A stretch of DNA of 64,000 nt from Larus michahellis. Its lineage: Eukaryota; Chordata; Aves; Charadriiformes; Laridae. A model generated the notes under the pieces. The model ran no database searches. It had not been told where the DNA came from and saw nothing but the letters and a program-made list of their open reading frames with translations. The DNA lies in NCBI RefSeq assembly GCF_964199755.1, contig NC_133917.1, positions 4,097,967 through 4,161,966 on the forward strand. The letters are read 5' to 3'. Shown in pieces: positions 11,791-22,729 of the stretch; within the stretch, counting starts at the first letter, position 1; each line of letters opens with the position of its first letter. The position numbers and the translations under genes are program-made.

Positions 11791-13880
11791 GAGGTAAGGG
11801 TTATATGTGCCATCAATTTTTAGATTGGGATAATTAATTGTACTAATTTATGACCCCGGGCAATCGAAGGATATGTAAAAAGGCTAAATATGGATGCTGG
11901 GAATAGAGGAGCTGGCAAAGGCATCCGCTCTCTGCCATCCACTCCTGCCTTATCGATGGGTTGCCAAAACTTGGAGGGTTGCTGGAAATGCTGCTTCTCG
12001 CAAGACAGCCCAGGAGAAAAGGGGGGGGGGGGGAAATAGATAAAATAAATAAATGTGTGGGGTGGAGAAAGGATGGGGGGGGGGGAAGAAAGAGTAGGGG
12101 AATAAAGAGATAAAATGTGCGGTGGCGATGCGGCAGCCTGAAAATTTTCGTGGAAAAAAATATAAAAATAAAGCCAGACCCCCCCCCCCTCCCTTGGCCC
12201 TGGGAAGATTGAAGGGGAAGAAAAAAAAAAGGGGGGGGGGGGAGGAAAGGGTTGTTGGCTGCGGAAAGGTCAACCCCCCCCCCCCATCCGTCCTGCCAGG
12301 GGCTGGTGCTGCAGTGGCTTGTGCGGAGGCGAGAAATGCGCTGCCCACAGCGCAGGGAGCCGGGATTTATCAATGGCTCCTTCTCTGGGCGCTTTCCAGG
12401 CTGCTGAATGAGAAACAAGAGGCAGGAGATTGTATAAAAAATGAGCAGCGAGGGATGTTTAATCATAAAAACTTGTTATAGGTCCCTTTCTTTAATGAAA
12501 TGAGTGGAGCAGCGTTTTAATCTTTCTAATCAAAACCAGATCAGGCGAGCGAGATACGTTTGTCGCCCTCGTCCCAGTTCCTCCGAAATAAAAAAATCTG
12601 GAAGCGATTACTTCTGCTGATCTCATAAAATATTGCTCTTTAATATTTCTTGCTGAAGCATTTGGAGGTTTCTTTTCCTTCCCCTGATTTGTGTCCTCGC
12701 TTTTAAAGCGGGGTCTATTTTTGTCACCGGAGGGGGACAGGCGCACCGCGGTCTATCAGCGGAGACATCCCTGGTGCAGGGGAAGCTAAAAAGCCCTTTT
12801 ACAATCCCAGTTTTGTGCTAGGTCTGTTTGGAAAAAAAAAAAACCTTAACGAGCGCAATGAAATGGTCAGGTTAGAAAACATTTTAGCAGAGCGAAAGAT
12901 TTATGGACCAAGAGAAAAAAAAAAAAAAAGAAGAGGAAGAAGGGGGAAATCTTTCTACCTAAGTCATGTCATCTTTATTTTTTTTATTATTATTAGTAGT
13001 AGTATTATTATTATTTTCCCTCCCGTCTGCTTCTCTCCCTCCGTTCATCCCGCCTCAGATAAAGGATAAAATCCTGCAGGGTTCGGGAAGCGGCTCGCCC
13101 GCGTCCTCTTCGCGAGGGGGGAGAAATCATCCCCGTTTTATCATTATTAATTAAGAGGTGGTGGTGGTGGGGAAATATAATAAAATAAAAATGCCGATCA
13201 TCATTTGGACAGGACTTTGGAGGCAGTTTCGGACCCGGCTCTCTGGAGGGGCTTGTCAGGAGCGTTTAGCGATGTTGAAAAGCCATGATCTATGGAAGTT
13301 CATTTTGGCCCCCCTTTCATTCAAGCGGATCTCATTTCCAGTGCGACCACAGCCTGCTCCCTCCCCCTGCCCCCCCCTCCCTTTCCCTCCCTCCCCGGAC
13401 CCCCCTCTTCCCTCCCCAGCCCTTTCCCCCCCCCTCCCCAGGCCCTCTCCCTCCCTGTCACCCCCCCGACTCCGGCCAGACCCCCCCTCCAGCCGGCGGG
13501 CAGCGCAGGAGATGCCCCTTTGTCTCCACCGAGCTGCTGGTTGGGGTTTTCTTTTGTTGGTGGTGGGTTGGGTTGGGTTAAAATCCTGCCGCAGTTTTAG
13601 TTCATGTGCAAGGCCCCCGGTATCCTCAACCTCCCCCCCCCCCCGCCTTGTCCCCCGGTGAAGGGTTACACCAGTTATAAAATGCCATTTGGCCCTGCTG
13701 GGAGGCTGCGCTGGTGCGGCTCAGCCATTGAATTTCTCCTCCACAGCAGCCAGCGGAGAGGGGAAAAAAAAAAAAAAAAAAAAAAAAAGGAAAGAGAAAA
13801 AAAAAAGAAAAACCCACCCCAGTGCGGCTCAAAATAAATAATAATAATTTTTAAAAAGAAGAAGGAAAAAAAATAATAAT
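11791..13880. other. HOXC9-HOXC8 spacer, 5' part
   Basis: No gene seen. The block 12420-12700 is complex (TTTAATCATAAAAAC, CTAATCAAAACCAGATCA, TCATAAAATATTGCTC) and may be a regulatory element. 13360-13470 is a C-rich low-complexity stretch and 13760-13830 is A-rich. Open frames here are low-complexity Pro/Ser or Lys/Gly reads. Confidence 0.6.
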
Positions 13881-13884
13881 AATA

Positions 13885-14060
13885 ATGCGGCTTGCACCCG
13901 GCAGCACGCCCTGTGGCCAGCCTTTCCCCGGATTAATGTATCAAAATGCTCCAATTTCGGCATTCTTTGACATATGGCGCGTGTGTGCAGCCGCATACTG
14001 ATACAGCTATTGTGTGCCGGCGGTGGTGAACATGCACATGTCTTTCTGCCCGGGGAGAGA
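13885..14060. promoter_or_regulatory. Candidate conserved non-coding block
   Basis: A homopolymer-free segment (GGATTAATGTATCAAAATGC, GACATATGGCGCG, ACTGATACAGC) flanked on both sides by poly-A/T and simple repeats. Sharp change in composition suggests constraint; function unknown. Confidence 0.3.
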
Positions 14061-14489
14061 TGCGCTTGTAGCTCTCGGAGAGAGAAAAAAAAATAATATA
14101 ATAAATATATATATATATAGGCGTGTATATAAGGTTTGGGTTTTACTCCTTTTTTTTTTTTTTTTCTTTTGGGTCGGGTGCGTGTGTGGTGTGTGTGTGC
14201 CGGGTTTCAAATCTGCCCTTTTGTAAGGCACACAAAACCGACAGGACCCTCCAGCTGTCCATAGGTACATTTCCGCAGCCAAAAAAATGCCACTTTTACA
14301 ACTCTGTTTGTCTCCCTGCTATGCGGGGCTGAATAGGAGCGAACAAAACAGGACCCTAGATCTGGCTAGACGTCTGGCTTTAATTGCTTTATGGTTTAAA
14401 TAAGGTGGGTGCTCTTCCCTTTGAAACCGGATTATTGGAATGTTTTGTCTACAAGCTACAAACAACAGACCCCCCTCGGACGAGGGGAG

Positions 14490-14529
<40 letters not shown>

Positions 14530-14769
14530 TCAAACCCCAACTCTCCAAGCCAAAACTGATAAAAGAGGGGAGGTGGGGAAGGAAGGGGTGGGTGGGGGGG
14601 TGGGGGGTGGCACATCTGGTGGGTTTGTTTGGTCCTGCGTGCGTGTGCTGCTTTATTTTTGTTATTTTCATGGGTGAGAAAAAGGGAAAACGGGGGGAAA
14701 AAAATAAAGGAAGGGGAGTGGGAGGGGGGAGAATGACGGCTTTTTAAAAAAAATCCTGAGTGTTTCCAT

Positions 14770-15250
14770 AGGGGTGGCTGCTGGAGCGTCGCCTCGCCCC
14801 CCCGCCCTCCCCGCGAGGGGATACGGGTAAGGGATTATCGGTTATAACGCACCGCCCGGTAACCCGCGGGGGCCGGCGGGGCTCCCCCACCCCCCCCACC
14901 CCCCGCAACCCCGCGGCGCTGCGCCCCGCCGCGGCCGCGAGATGGCGCTGTTGCCCAATGTTAGCGCGGGGCTACGCGCGGCGGGGAGCGCCCCGCGCCC
15001 GCGGCTCCCCCGCGCCCGCGGAACCGGCTCCGCGCCCGGGGACGGAAGGGGGAAGGAAAGAAGGGGAGAGCGGAGGGGGGGTCCGCGGAGCTGCCTGGCT
15101 TCATTCCCCGCCATACACACATACCCCCCGCACGGTGCTGAAAAAACCCACAAATAGCTATTTTTAATGCTTGGGTTTGGGTTTTTTTTCCGCGGGGAGC
15201 GCGGAGCGGCGCTCAGGGCTGACATCTGACGGCGCGGGGAGCGCATAAAT
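14770..15250. promoter_or_regulatory. CpG island between HOXC9 and HOXC8
   Basis: About 480 bp very rich in CpG (runs such as CCGCGGCCGCG, GCGCGGCGGGG), with a YY1-like GATGGCG at 14941-14947. It is not next to a Hox coding exon: the HOXC8 start is 3.4 kb away. It may be an alternative promoter for a longer HOXC8 or antisense transcript, or a Polycomb recruitment island; both are inference. Confidence 0.5.
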
Positions 15251-15479
15251 GCATAAAAAATGCTTGCACAGAGAAATTGCCTATTTTGAAGTGGTTGTGG
15301 GCTGGTTTATTTATTTATTTTGTTTTTCCTTTCTTCCTCTTTATTTACGCACGTCACGTATCTCTCCAAAGCCTCCTCATTTTGGGGTGGGGAAGGAGGG
15401 AATGACATTTTTCAGTGAAGGTCAGGGCAAAGGGAGAAAAGGAGGGGGGGGGCGGATAAAATAAACTCCGGGGGGGTTA

Positions 15480-15760
15480 CAATGAAACACCTAAAAGTAC
15501 AATACAGCCAGACCGATAAAGCTCCATTTAAGCGCACGCACCCGCAAAATACATCACCACCACCAGCCCCCCCCCGCCATCCCCACACCTAAACACGGCC
15601 AAAACAGTAAAGACAAAGAGCAGCACTTTCCCCAGACAGTAAATATCAAGATATTTTCCTTTAAAAAAGAAGCAGGCAATTGCATATGTCTGATTTCATG
15701 AAATCTGGAAGGGGGTGGTGCGGGGGGGTCCTTTTCTTTCACCGCAAACATTTCCCTCCC
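15480..15760. promoter_or_regulatory. Palindrome-rich non-coding block upstream of HOXC8
   Basis: Complex sequence with two perfect palindromes: AAATATC-AA-GATATTT at 15641-15656 and GATTTCATGAAATC at 15692-15705. It lies about 3 kb upstream of HOXC8 next to the likely early enhancer. Confidence 0.4.
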
Positions 15761-15934
15761 AGCCTAAGGTACGATCCTGAGAAACCTCGCTGCGCCTTTG
15801 CTTGCTGCATCCAGGGATAATTATTGGGAAAACGCAGCAGTTCTTCCCAATCCCAACCCCAAACTGCCTAGACCTGACAACTTTGTATATATATATATAT
15901 AAAAATATAAAAAATATATATATATTTTTTTTTT

Positions 15935-16065
15935 TTTACACTTTAATTTGCCCGGCTGCCTTTATTGCACGGGCAGGCGCTGGGCTTTTAAAAATAGAAA
16001 TGCTATTGATTAGAGGAGGAAAATGGTCACCTCGACTATTAGCTGTTAATTAAGGAGCCTCTGTC
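15935..16065 (+). promoter_or_regulatory. Probable Hoxc8 early enhancer
   Basis: A compact complex block 2.6-2.7 kb upstream of the HOXC8 start codon, where the Hoxc8 early enhancer is known in mouse and chick (about 3 kb 5'). It contains CDX-like TTTATTG (15961-15967), TTGATTAG (16006-16013) and TTAATTAA (16046-16053) in close order, which fits an enhancer built of closely set CDX and homeodomain sites. Identity rests on position and motif content; I could not align it to the published sequence. Confidence 0.6.
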
Positions 16066-18219
16066 CCGAGTTGCTCTTTTCTTCTTTTTCTTTCTTTTTT
16101 TTTTTTGGGGGCGGGGGGCGTTTCTCAAGGGAAGGGGGAAACCGGGGAAGGGGGGATGAGGTGGGTGAGTTCTCCTGTAAAAATGAATATGGTCATCGTG
16201 CCGTCCTCGAGATTATTCGGGTATGAAGACTATTTCTTCACAGCAAACGCAGCTTGATTTTTAAAAATATTTTCACAATAGGCGGTGGAAAAACCACTGC
16301 TCTCCTGCACAGTTCATTGTCTGCTCAGGGGGAGGAAAACCCCACCACACGTAGCCTTTCTAAATGGAAAAAAATACACCCTCGATTTATGAAAATCTAA
16401 TAAAGGTGGGCTGGGTGGCTACCGGGTCTTTTCCTCTTCTCGGGAAGGTGTCTGCAAAAAAACAAAAAAATATGTATATAAAAAAAAAAGAAAAAATACA
16501 GTTTCAACCTCGCCAGAGGTTTGAGCCACCCTATGCCTCAAAAAAAATCCAGAATGTGACCTTTTCTGGGCAGAAAAACACACCTCAAAACAGCTTGGCG
16601 AGCGCAGCTGAGATGGTCTTTTTCTCCCTCCACACTTGAAATCGGTCAGAGTCGCCCAGGTCCCTTCTGAAAATAATTAGGCTGCTTTTTTGGGGGGTGG
16701 GGGGTGTGTGTGGAAGAACATGAGGGAAAGATTTGAAGGTCTGTAGACTTTTGAGGGGAACACGGGGACTGTGACTAACACTATGTCATTTACTGGGTTT
16801 GATCATTTTTGCGGCTCTGCAGAAAACACTCATTTACGAAGTGTCGGTGTCGTGTCTCCCCCCCACACCCTCCCCGAAAAATTAACACGAATCCTGGTGA
16901 TCTGAGGTGATGGGGGGGGGGGGAGGCTGTTGTTTTTAATGAGCTGAGTTCCTTCATGCAGTCGTAAAAATGAAGTGTCCGAAGTGAGAGGCTGCAGCGA
17001 GTGGTCAAAAAGTGGGGGGCGAGGGGCACAAATACCACTCGCAAGAGGAAAAGACGGGAAAAAATCGCTACGTTGAAGAGCGAAACAACAAAAAACAAGG
17101 TCGATGGTTATTTTTTTACAGGCATGCACAAAAGGGGTTACATACTTTCTGTCTCACTTTGCCTCTCTTTTCGTCCAAAGTAGCTCTCTTTAAGCCATGC
17201 TCTACTTTATTCCCTTGGAAGGACGCTTCCCTGTTATTTCCAGCCGTGGATTTTCAGTGGTTGGTTTGAAAGGAAGCAAGAGGGGAAGGGGTAAAAAAAA
17301 AAAAAAAATAATAAATAACTCCCCATAATTTTCTGCCTTTATTTTCTTTAAAGAAGGACAGCAAGAAGCAGCCAATCAATACGGAGACGCGTCCCTCGCC
17401 CGCTCGCTCCCGTTTTGCTTTTGTTTGCTTGTTTGATTCCAATCTTCCAACCACCAGCACCACAATAACAACAACACACGCACACACACCCACCCACCCC
17501 CCCAAAAAAAAAAGGCAGAAAAAAAGGGCAAAAAAAGGCAAAAAAAAAAAAAAAGAAAAAAAAAGGCAGAAATACAAAAAAATCTGTGCTCAGCGACTCC
17601 AACCACACCAGAACCCCCCTCCTCTTTCTACACCCCCCACCAGGTGGGACCAAGCCCACCCTCGCAGCACACTCCCCCCCCCCCCCAAGACCCCAACACA
17701 ATGACAACACCACCACAACACCAGGGGCACCCCCACCATCCTCCCTGGCAAACGGGTGACCCCATGGGAGGGGGGGAGGGGGGCGATGCTGAGCACTGGA
17801 AGAAGCTCACCCCGAATATTTTTTTTTTTTTGGGGGGGGGGTGGGGGTCGTGGGTGGGGAGGGTGATGGGGAGGGCAAGGGGGGGGAGGGGGGGCTGCTT
17901 GGGCTCCCTTTACCTGTTGAGGTTACCTAGGCTGACCTCCCAGCGCATGTATTTGCTGCCATCAGTGAAGAGGCTGCTGCTGGGAAAAAAAAAAAGGGGG
18001 GGGGGGGTTTGGATATTAATGCGCACCTTCACCCTCCTCCACTCATTAGGTGTGGGTGCCCCCCCTCTCCCCGTTCTCCGGAGGGTTGTGTGTGTGTGTG
18101 TGCCCCCCTCGGCATACACCACCTTTATTCTATTCTCTCCCCCCCCACATCCCAGCCCCCCCCCCCCCCCGAAAATGAAATAAAGCGCCCCAAAACGCTG
18201 TCATTTGGCTGGCAGGCTG
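16066..18219. other. HOXC9-HOXC8 spacer, 3' part
   Basis: No gene seen. It holds a complex stretch at 16180-16300, a CA-rich and A-rich low-complexity stretch at 17450-17600, and C- and G-runs at 17670-18170. Reads that look like proteins here are shadows of simple sequence. Confidence 0.6.
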
Positions 18220-18273
18220 GCTGAGCGTGGCGGAGGGATGTGTACATATCGCGTGTGAGGGGAGAGAGGAGGG

Positions 18274-18306
<33 letters not shown>

Positions 18307-18605
18307 AAAAAAAGAGCCACACCACCGGGATTTTGAGGAATTTGCCTGTGGTGTTAAAGGGAAGGAGCAGAGTTACAGAGAAATTGAGAGAGAGAGCTCT
18401 ACCTACCGACAGATTACAAGAGAAGTCAAGAGCACCGAGAACCAACCGTACAGACACACAGAGGCACCATGAAACGCCTTTGAGATCGCATTAAAAAAAA
18501 AAAAAAAAAAAAGCCACTAAAAAGCAGGACTTGAGACAGTCCAGGGACAATCTCGCACTAATCTAGAATTAAAGCCGTCTTTTTTTTTTTTTCCTTTTTT
18601 TTTCT

Positions 18606-18647
<42 letters not shown>

Positions 18648-18658
18648 ATGCGAGGGTC
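18220..18658 (+). promoter_or_regulatory. HOXC8: HOXC8 proximal promoter/5'UTR with A and T tracts
   Basis: The segment before HOXC8 has a complex core (18314-18490: GAGAGCTCTACCTACC, GACAGATTACAAGAG) that fits a 5'UTR. It also carries A23 (18274-18296), A20 (18493-18512) and T38 (18608-18645); the T run ends 13 nt before the ATG. The exact transcription start is not visible. Confidence 0.55.
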
Positions 18659-19094
18659 ATGAGTTCCTACTTTGTAAATCCTCTCTTTTCCAAGTACAAA
18701 GGCGGTGAATCGCTGGAGCCAACTTACTACGACTGCAGATTTCCACAAAGTGTTAGCAGGAGCCATGCTCTCGTGTATGGTCCGGGCACTACTGCTCCCA
18801 CCTTCCAGCACCCTTCACACCACGTCCAAGAGTTTTTCCACCACGGAACCTCCAGCATCTCCAACTCTGGATACCAGCAAAACCCATGCGCCTTGGCGTG
18901 TCACGGAGACGCTTCTAAATTCTATGGATATGAAGCTCTACCGAGGCAATCGCTTTATGGTGCTCAGCAAGAGACGACTGTTGTACAATATCCTGACTGT
19001 AAATCGTCTTCCAACAGTAACTCTAGCGAGGGACAAGGGCATTTAAATCAAAATTCGTCTCCCAGTCTCATGTTCCCATGGATGAGACCTCACG
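18659..19094 (+). CDS. HOXC8: HOXC8 exon 1 (N-terminal coding exon)
   Basis: Homeobox transcription factor of paralogue group 8, acting in the nucleus to give brachial-thoracic identity in vertebrae, neurons and mesoderm. The exon encodes residues 1-145 plus one base. MSSYFVNPLFSKYKGGESLE, the HHVQEFFHHG stretch and the hexapeptide MFPWMR (about 138-143), which binds PBX, identify it. The start is the family N-terminus (context GGTCATGA). The exon ends CCTCACG and the donor is GTTAGG, a weak donor with T at +3. With exon 2 the protein is 242 aa, as in human. Confidence 0.98.
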
Positions 19095-19138
19095 GTTAGG
19101 ACCTTTTTTTCCTCCTCCTTAAATGTTTTCCTTTATTA

Positions 19139-19140
<2 letters not shown>

Positions 19141-19183
<43 letters not shown>

Positions 19184-19290
19184 ATCTGTCTGTCTATCTA
19201 TATATATATATCTGTATGCATATACAAGCACAAACATCTGTATAGATCTATAAACATGCACATACACACATATGCATACATATATGTATA
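19141..19290. repeat. (CT)n/(TA)n compound microsatellite
   Basis: (CT)n passing into CTAT/CTGT and then TATA/CATA repeats, inside the HOXC8 intron close to the donor. Confidence 0.85.
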
Positions 19291-19731
19291 TATCTAAATA
19301 TAAATATAAGAGGCGTAGATGTAAAATATGCAAGAAATGAGCAGTTTTGTGCTAATGTTTCTTCTTTTTAGGAAGACCTTTGAAAGCAAACAAGACAGCA
19401 GTTACTAGAGAGCCAGCAAGGTGATTCCCTGCAAAAGGCTTAAATCACAATAAAGTAAAACTTGTTTTTTATTGCTTGCCTTGAGGATAGGCAATAAGAT
19501 ACAGCTCCCACGAGGTTATTTGCATGTTGATAATACACTGCTCTTTAAAATGTCATATAGCCTTTCATAACCGCTGGGAGACGAAGCCTGAAAGGTGGGA
19601 ACTTGTATAAGTATTACTAATACTTTACATCTGTTTCTTAAAGCCTAGAGATAAAAGTTTAAACAGAAAGGGAAACTTAGCTCAGAGCTATGGGGTGGGG
19701 TGGAGGAGAACAGTCTGCTGTCCTGGGTTTG

Positions 19732-19764
<33 letters not shown>

Positions 19765-20512
19765 GGTGGGAAATTCAAAATAATTTGGGCTGAATGGAAC
19801 TTTGCTCATGTGAAGTCCAGATAATTGCACAGAAAGCGAAATACTTCAAAGTACAAGTTTCCCCCACCTAAGGACCAAGGTTGTCTAGAAGCCTTCTTAA
19901 TTCAAAACATGTGAAGGTTAGTGTTAATTTTAAGGACAATCAGAGCCCCAAAGTTTCCCCCCCCCCCTTACCCCCACCAAAATTTAACAACAGGGGGGTA
20001 AAAAAAAAAAAAAAAGGAAAATGGAAAGGAGTTGTGGCTAATGCAGAGAGGATGTGGCCCAGAGGCTGGGAGATAGACGCAGAGGAAAACACGTTATTTA
20101 TCTAAGCTTTGACCTAGAGGTAGTCTCAAGGATGCAATCATTTCAAACTGGAGCTTATTTTGGTTGCAAATGCGTTGTTTTTCTCATTAAGAAAGGACGG
20201 TGCAGAAGGAAGTGCAGGGGCTCAGCTGCACATACCTCAGTTCTCTTTCTTTCTTTCTTTCTTTTTTTTTTTTTTGGCTATTGCTGCAAACGTCCACCTC
20301 GAGTTGTTTTAAATCCAATCTCTGTGTTTGCACAGGCAAATGTCCATCTCCGTGTCTGCTTTGCAGCCACACAGCCCCCAGCGAAAGGACGAGGAGAGGG
20401 GGGTCTAAGAGAAAATTCGAATTCTCAGGGCGTAAATCTTGGCAAATAGGAGGACCCTGAGGCTGTATTTTTGGGGGACAACATTTGGAAAAGGAAAGGA
20501 GAGTTGGACATT

Positions 20513-20605
20513 TTGAGGAAAAGAGAGAAAGAGAGAAGAAAGAGAGAAGAGGAAGAAAGAGAGAAGGAGGGAAAGAGGGAAAGAGAGAGAGGCAGACAGA
20601 GAAAG

Positions 20606-20656
<51 letters not shown>

Positions 20657-20724
20657 GAAAGAAAGAAAAAGAAAGAAAGAGAAGGAAGAAAGAGAAGGAA
20701 GAAAGAAGGAAAGAGAAAGGAAGA
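20513..20724 (+). repeat. Homopurine (GAAA)n tract in HOXC8 intron
   Basis: About 210 nt of purines interrupted only by two C residues (20593, 20597), with a regular (GAAA)n core at about 20602-20660. Able in principle to form triplex H-DNA. All the long Lys/Glu or Ser/Phe/Leu open frames over it are repeat artefacts. Confidence 0.9.
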
Positions 20725-21217
20725 ATGCAAAAGGAATGGGGAGAAGGAGAAAGGCTGGAGAGGATTTTATGGTGAACAATGCACCTTTCATAGGAAAATA
20801 TATGCTTTTTCTTTTATAAAATGGAGCTGCCCACCAGGACTCCCCATCCAAAAATCACCTTTTAGGAACCTGGAAAGGTCTCTTTTGTGAATGAGCTTGA
20901 CACACACCTCCCTGCACCCAGCCAGGCAGCCAGAGCTGCCCCCTCCCCAGGAAGAGCCAGGCAAGGGCTACCAGCATAATTAGCAATATCAGCCCTATGA
21001 TTATTAATAATAACCCAGCGCTTTTCCTTTAGTGCCTTTAAAGGTTTTTTTGGTGTTGTTTTTTTTTGTTTTTTTTTTTTTTTTGGGGGGGGGGAGCAGT
21101 TTCTCTAGGAAAATTGAGGCGAGGGGGGCTGGGAGAGGGGGGGAAAGAGCTTCCAAAAGCGGAGGAAGGGGGGGGGGGGTGAGAATTAAGAAGTTATTTG
21201 CTGTTTGTGTCCTACAG

Positions 21218-21510
21218 CTCCCGGAAGACGCAGTGGCAGACAAACTTACAGCCGGTACCAGACCCTGGAGTTAGAAAAGGAGTTCCTCTTCAACCCGTAT
21301 TTGACACGGAAGCGGCGGATTGAGGTCTCTCACGCCCTGGGACTGACCGAGAGACAAGTGAAGATCTGGTTCCAGAACAGGAGGATGAAGTGGAAAAAAG
21401 AAAACAATAAAGATAAGCTGCCGGGGGCCAGGGACGAGGAGAAAACGGAAGAAGAAGGGAATGAAGAAGAGGAAAAAGAAGAGGAGGAAAAAGAAGAAAG
21501 CAAGGACTGA
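21218..21510 (+). CDS. HOXC8: HOXC8 exon 2 (homeodomain exon)
   Basis: Completes HOXC8. The split codon G|CT gives Ala146, then [14 protein letters not shown]. The homeodomain is about residues 149-208: [20 protein letters not shown], the [20 protein letters not shown] recognition helix with Gln50 and Asn51. The C-terminal tail is strongly acidic ([20 protein letters not shown]), as in other HOXC8 proteins. TGA stop at 21508-21510. Confidence 0.98.
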
Positions 21511-21617
21511 GTTCTCAGCCCCTTGAAGTCTCGTTTTATGGCAGATGATAAATCGAGATGTTTACGACGGTCATTTGCTTTTATAGAGTATAGAATGGAG
21601 AGGCTCACACAGCAGTA

Positions 21618-21624
21618 ACTACCT
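21618..21624 (+). promoter_or_regulatory. HOXC8: miR-196 seed site 1 in HOXC8 3'UTR
   Basis: ACTACCT, complementary to bases 2-8 of miR-196, followed by G (7mer-m8 type). It is the only miR-196 site upstream of the proximal AATAAA. Confidence 0.65.
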
Positions 21625-22395
21625 GTCAAACAGTTGTAGCCTTTTTTATTGTCATAGAAACTTCCCCTACTTTTTTTTTCCTCCTTTTTTTTTTTTTTTT
21701 TTTTTAATAGCCGCGATTTTAGTTCAATAAATACATAGTTGGCTTGACTGCAAGAGCAGGGGGAGAGAGGGGAAAAAAAAAAAAAGTAAAAAATGTAAAT
21801 GATCCAGCAAAGCAAAACCATCCCCAGCATCCCCCTAAACCAAGCCTGGCAGCAAATGTCACTGCTGGTCCCCTGCTCCCGCCTGCGAAGCTGCCCACTC
21901 GGATGGGTGCAGAATATGTATTTATCCGAACAGCTTTGACTTTGCCTTTTTTTGTTGTTGTTTTTAATTTTTCTTCCCCCCCCCCACCCCCCCCGCCCTC
22001 CCCGATTTTTTTAAAGCCTGGTTTTGCCTCTCCCGAATGACCCCAGGGGAAGTGCGAGGGTGCTTCCAGCTTCCTTTAGCTTGTTTGTGTAGTGTCTGTC
22101 TATCTGTGGCGATCTCCATTCCTACCAGCCATTTATCAATTCCCTCGGAGGGGCCATTCCTGCGGCCCCTGCCAGATAAGAAGAGGAGCTTGGAGGGTGA
22201 GCATACCTGGTAGCGCCCGCAAACAGCCCCCCCCCCACCCCCCCGTCCCATGTACCCCCCCATTTACCCCCCCATTTCTATAGGATTGAGGCTTGTATAT
22301 ACCTTGATAGGCCAAAATACGCAACCCAACCCCTTCCTTATTTCTATAGGCGCTGTTTACCCTTTGCCTGTGTGAGCACTCGAAATTCTTCATGT

Positions 22396-22403
22396 ACTAC
22401 CTA
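22396..22403 (+). promoter_or_regulatory. HOXC8: miR-196 seed site 2 in HOXC8 3'UTR (8-mer)
   Basis: ACTACCTA, complementary to bases 1-8 of miR-196, preceded by TTCTTCATGT, which gives some further upstream pairing. Canonical 8-mer site. Confidence 0.75.
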
Positions 22404-22603
22404 AAGGGAAAACCTGCAATAATTATCAAACCTATTATCAACAAGGGGCTTACGTATCCTAAATTTTCCTTGGTCAGAATTTATTTAAGAGAGCTGTGTT
22501 TTTGCCCTGATGCAAGCTACTAAGTAGCATAAAATAATAATAAACATACAATAAAGGAAAAAACAAAACAAACCAACCAACCAACCTTGTATTGTACTTT
22601 ATC

Positions 22604-22611
22604 ACTACCTA
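22604..22611 (+). promoter_or_regulatory. HOXC8: miR-196 seed site 3 in HOXC8 3'UTR (8-mer)
   Basis: ACTACCTA in the context ATCACTACCTATAG; a second canonical 8-mer for miR-196. Confidence 0.75.
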
Positions 22612-22708
22612 TAGAAGGAGTCATGCTTTGAAAGTATTTGTAATGCGGTTTTATTGTCGTTTGTTGCTGCTTATTTTCTTGGAAAAAAAAAATAATAAAA
22701 AAAAAATT

Positions 22709-22729
22709 CCCAACAACTGAAACTGCCTA
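22709..22729 (+). promoter_or_regulatory. HOXC8: Near-complete miR-196 complementary site in HOXC8 3'UTR
   Basis: CCCAACAAC followed by TGAAACTGCCTA pairs with miR-196 along nearly its whole length: bases 1-12 (with one G:U at base 5) and 14-22, leaving only miRNA base 13 unpaired. Bases 10-11 are paired, so cleavage is possible, as established for the very similar HOXB8 site. miR-196 control of HOXC8 is known; the pairing is read directly. Confidence 0.85.

Larger units (their letters stand above)
19095..21217 (+). other. HOXC8: HOXC8 intron
   Basis: A 2,123-bp phase-1 intron. A CT/AT microsatellite (about 19141-19290) follows 47 nt after the donor. A complex block at 19370-19700 holds an octamer ATTTGCAT (19518-19525) and a perfect palindrome AAGTATTA-C-TAATACTT (19609-19625). 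A homopurine (GAAA)n tract occupies about 20513-20724. The acceptor is GTGTCCTACAG. Confidence 0.9.
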
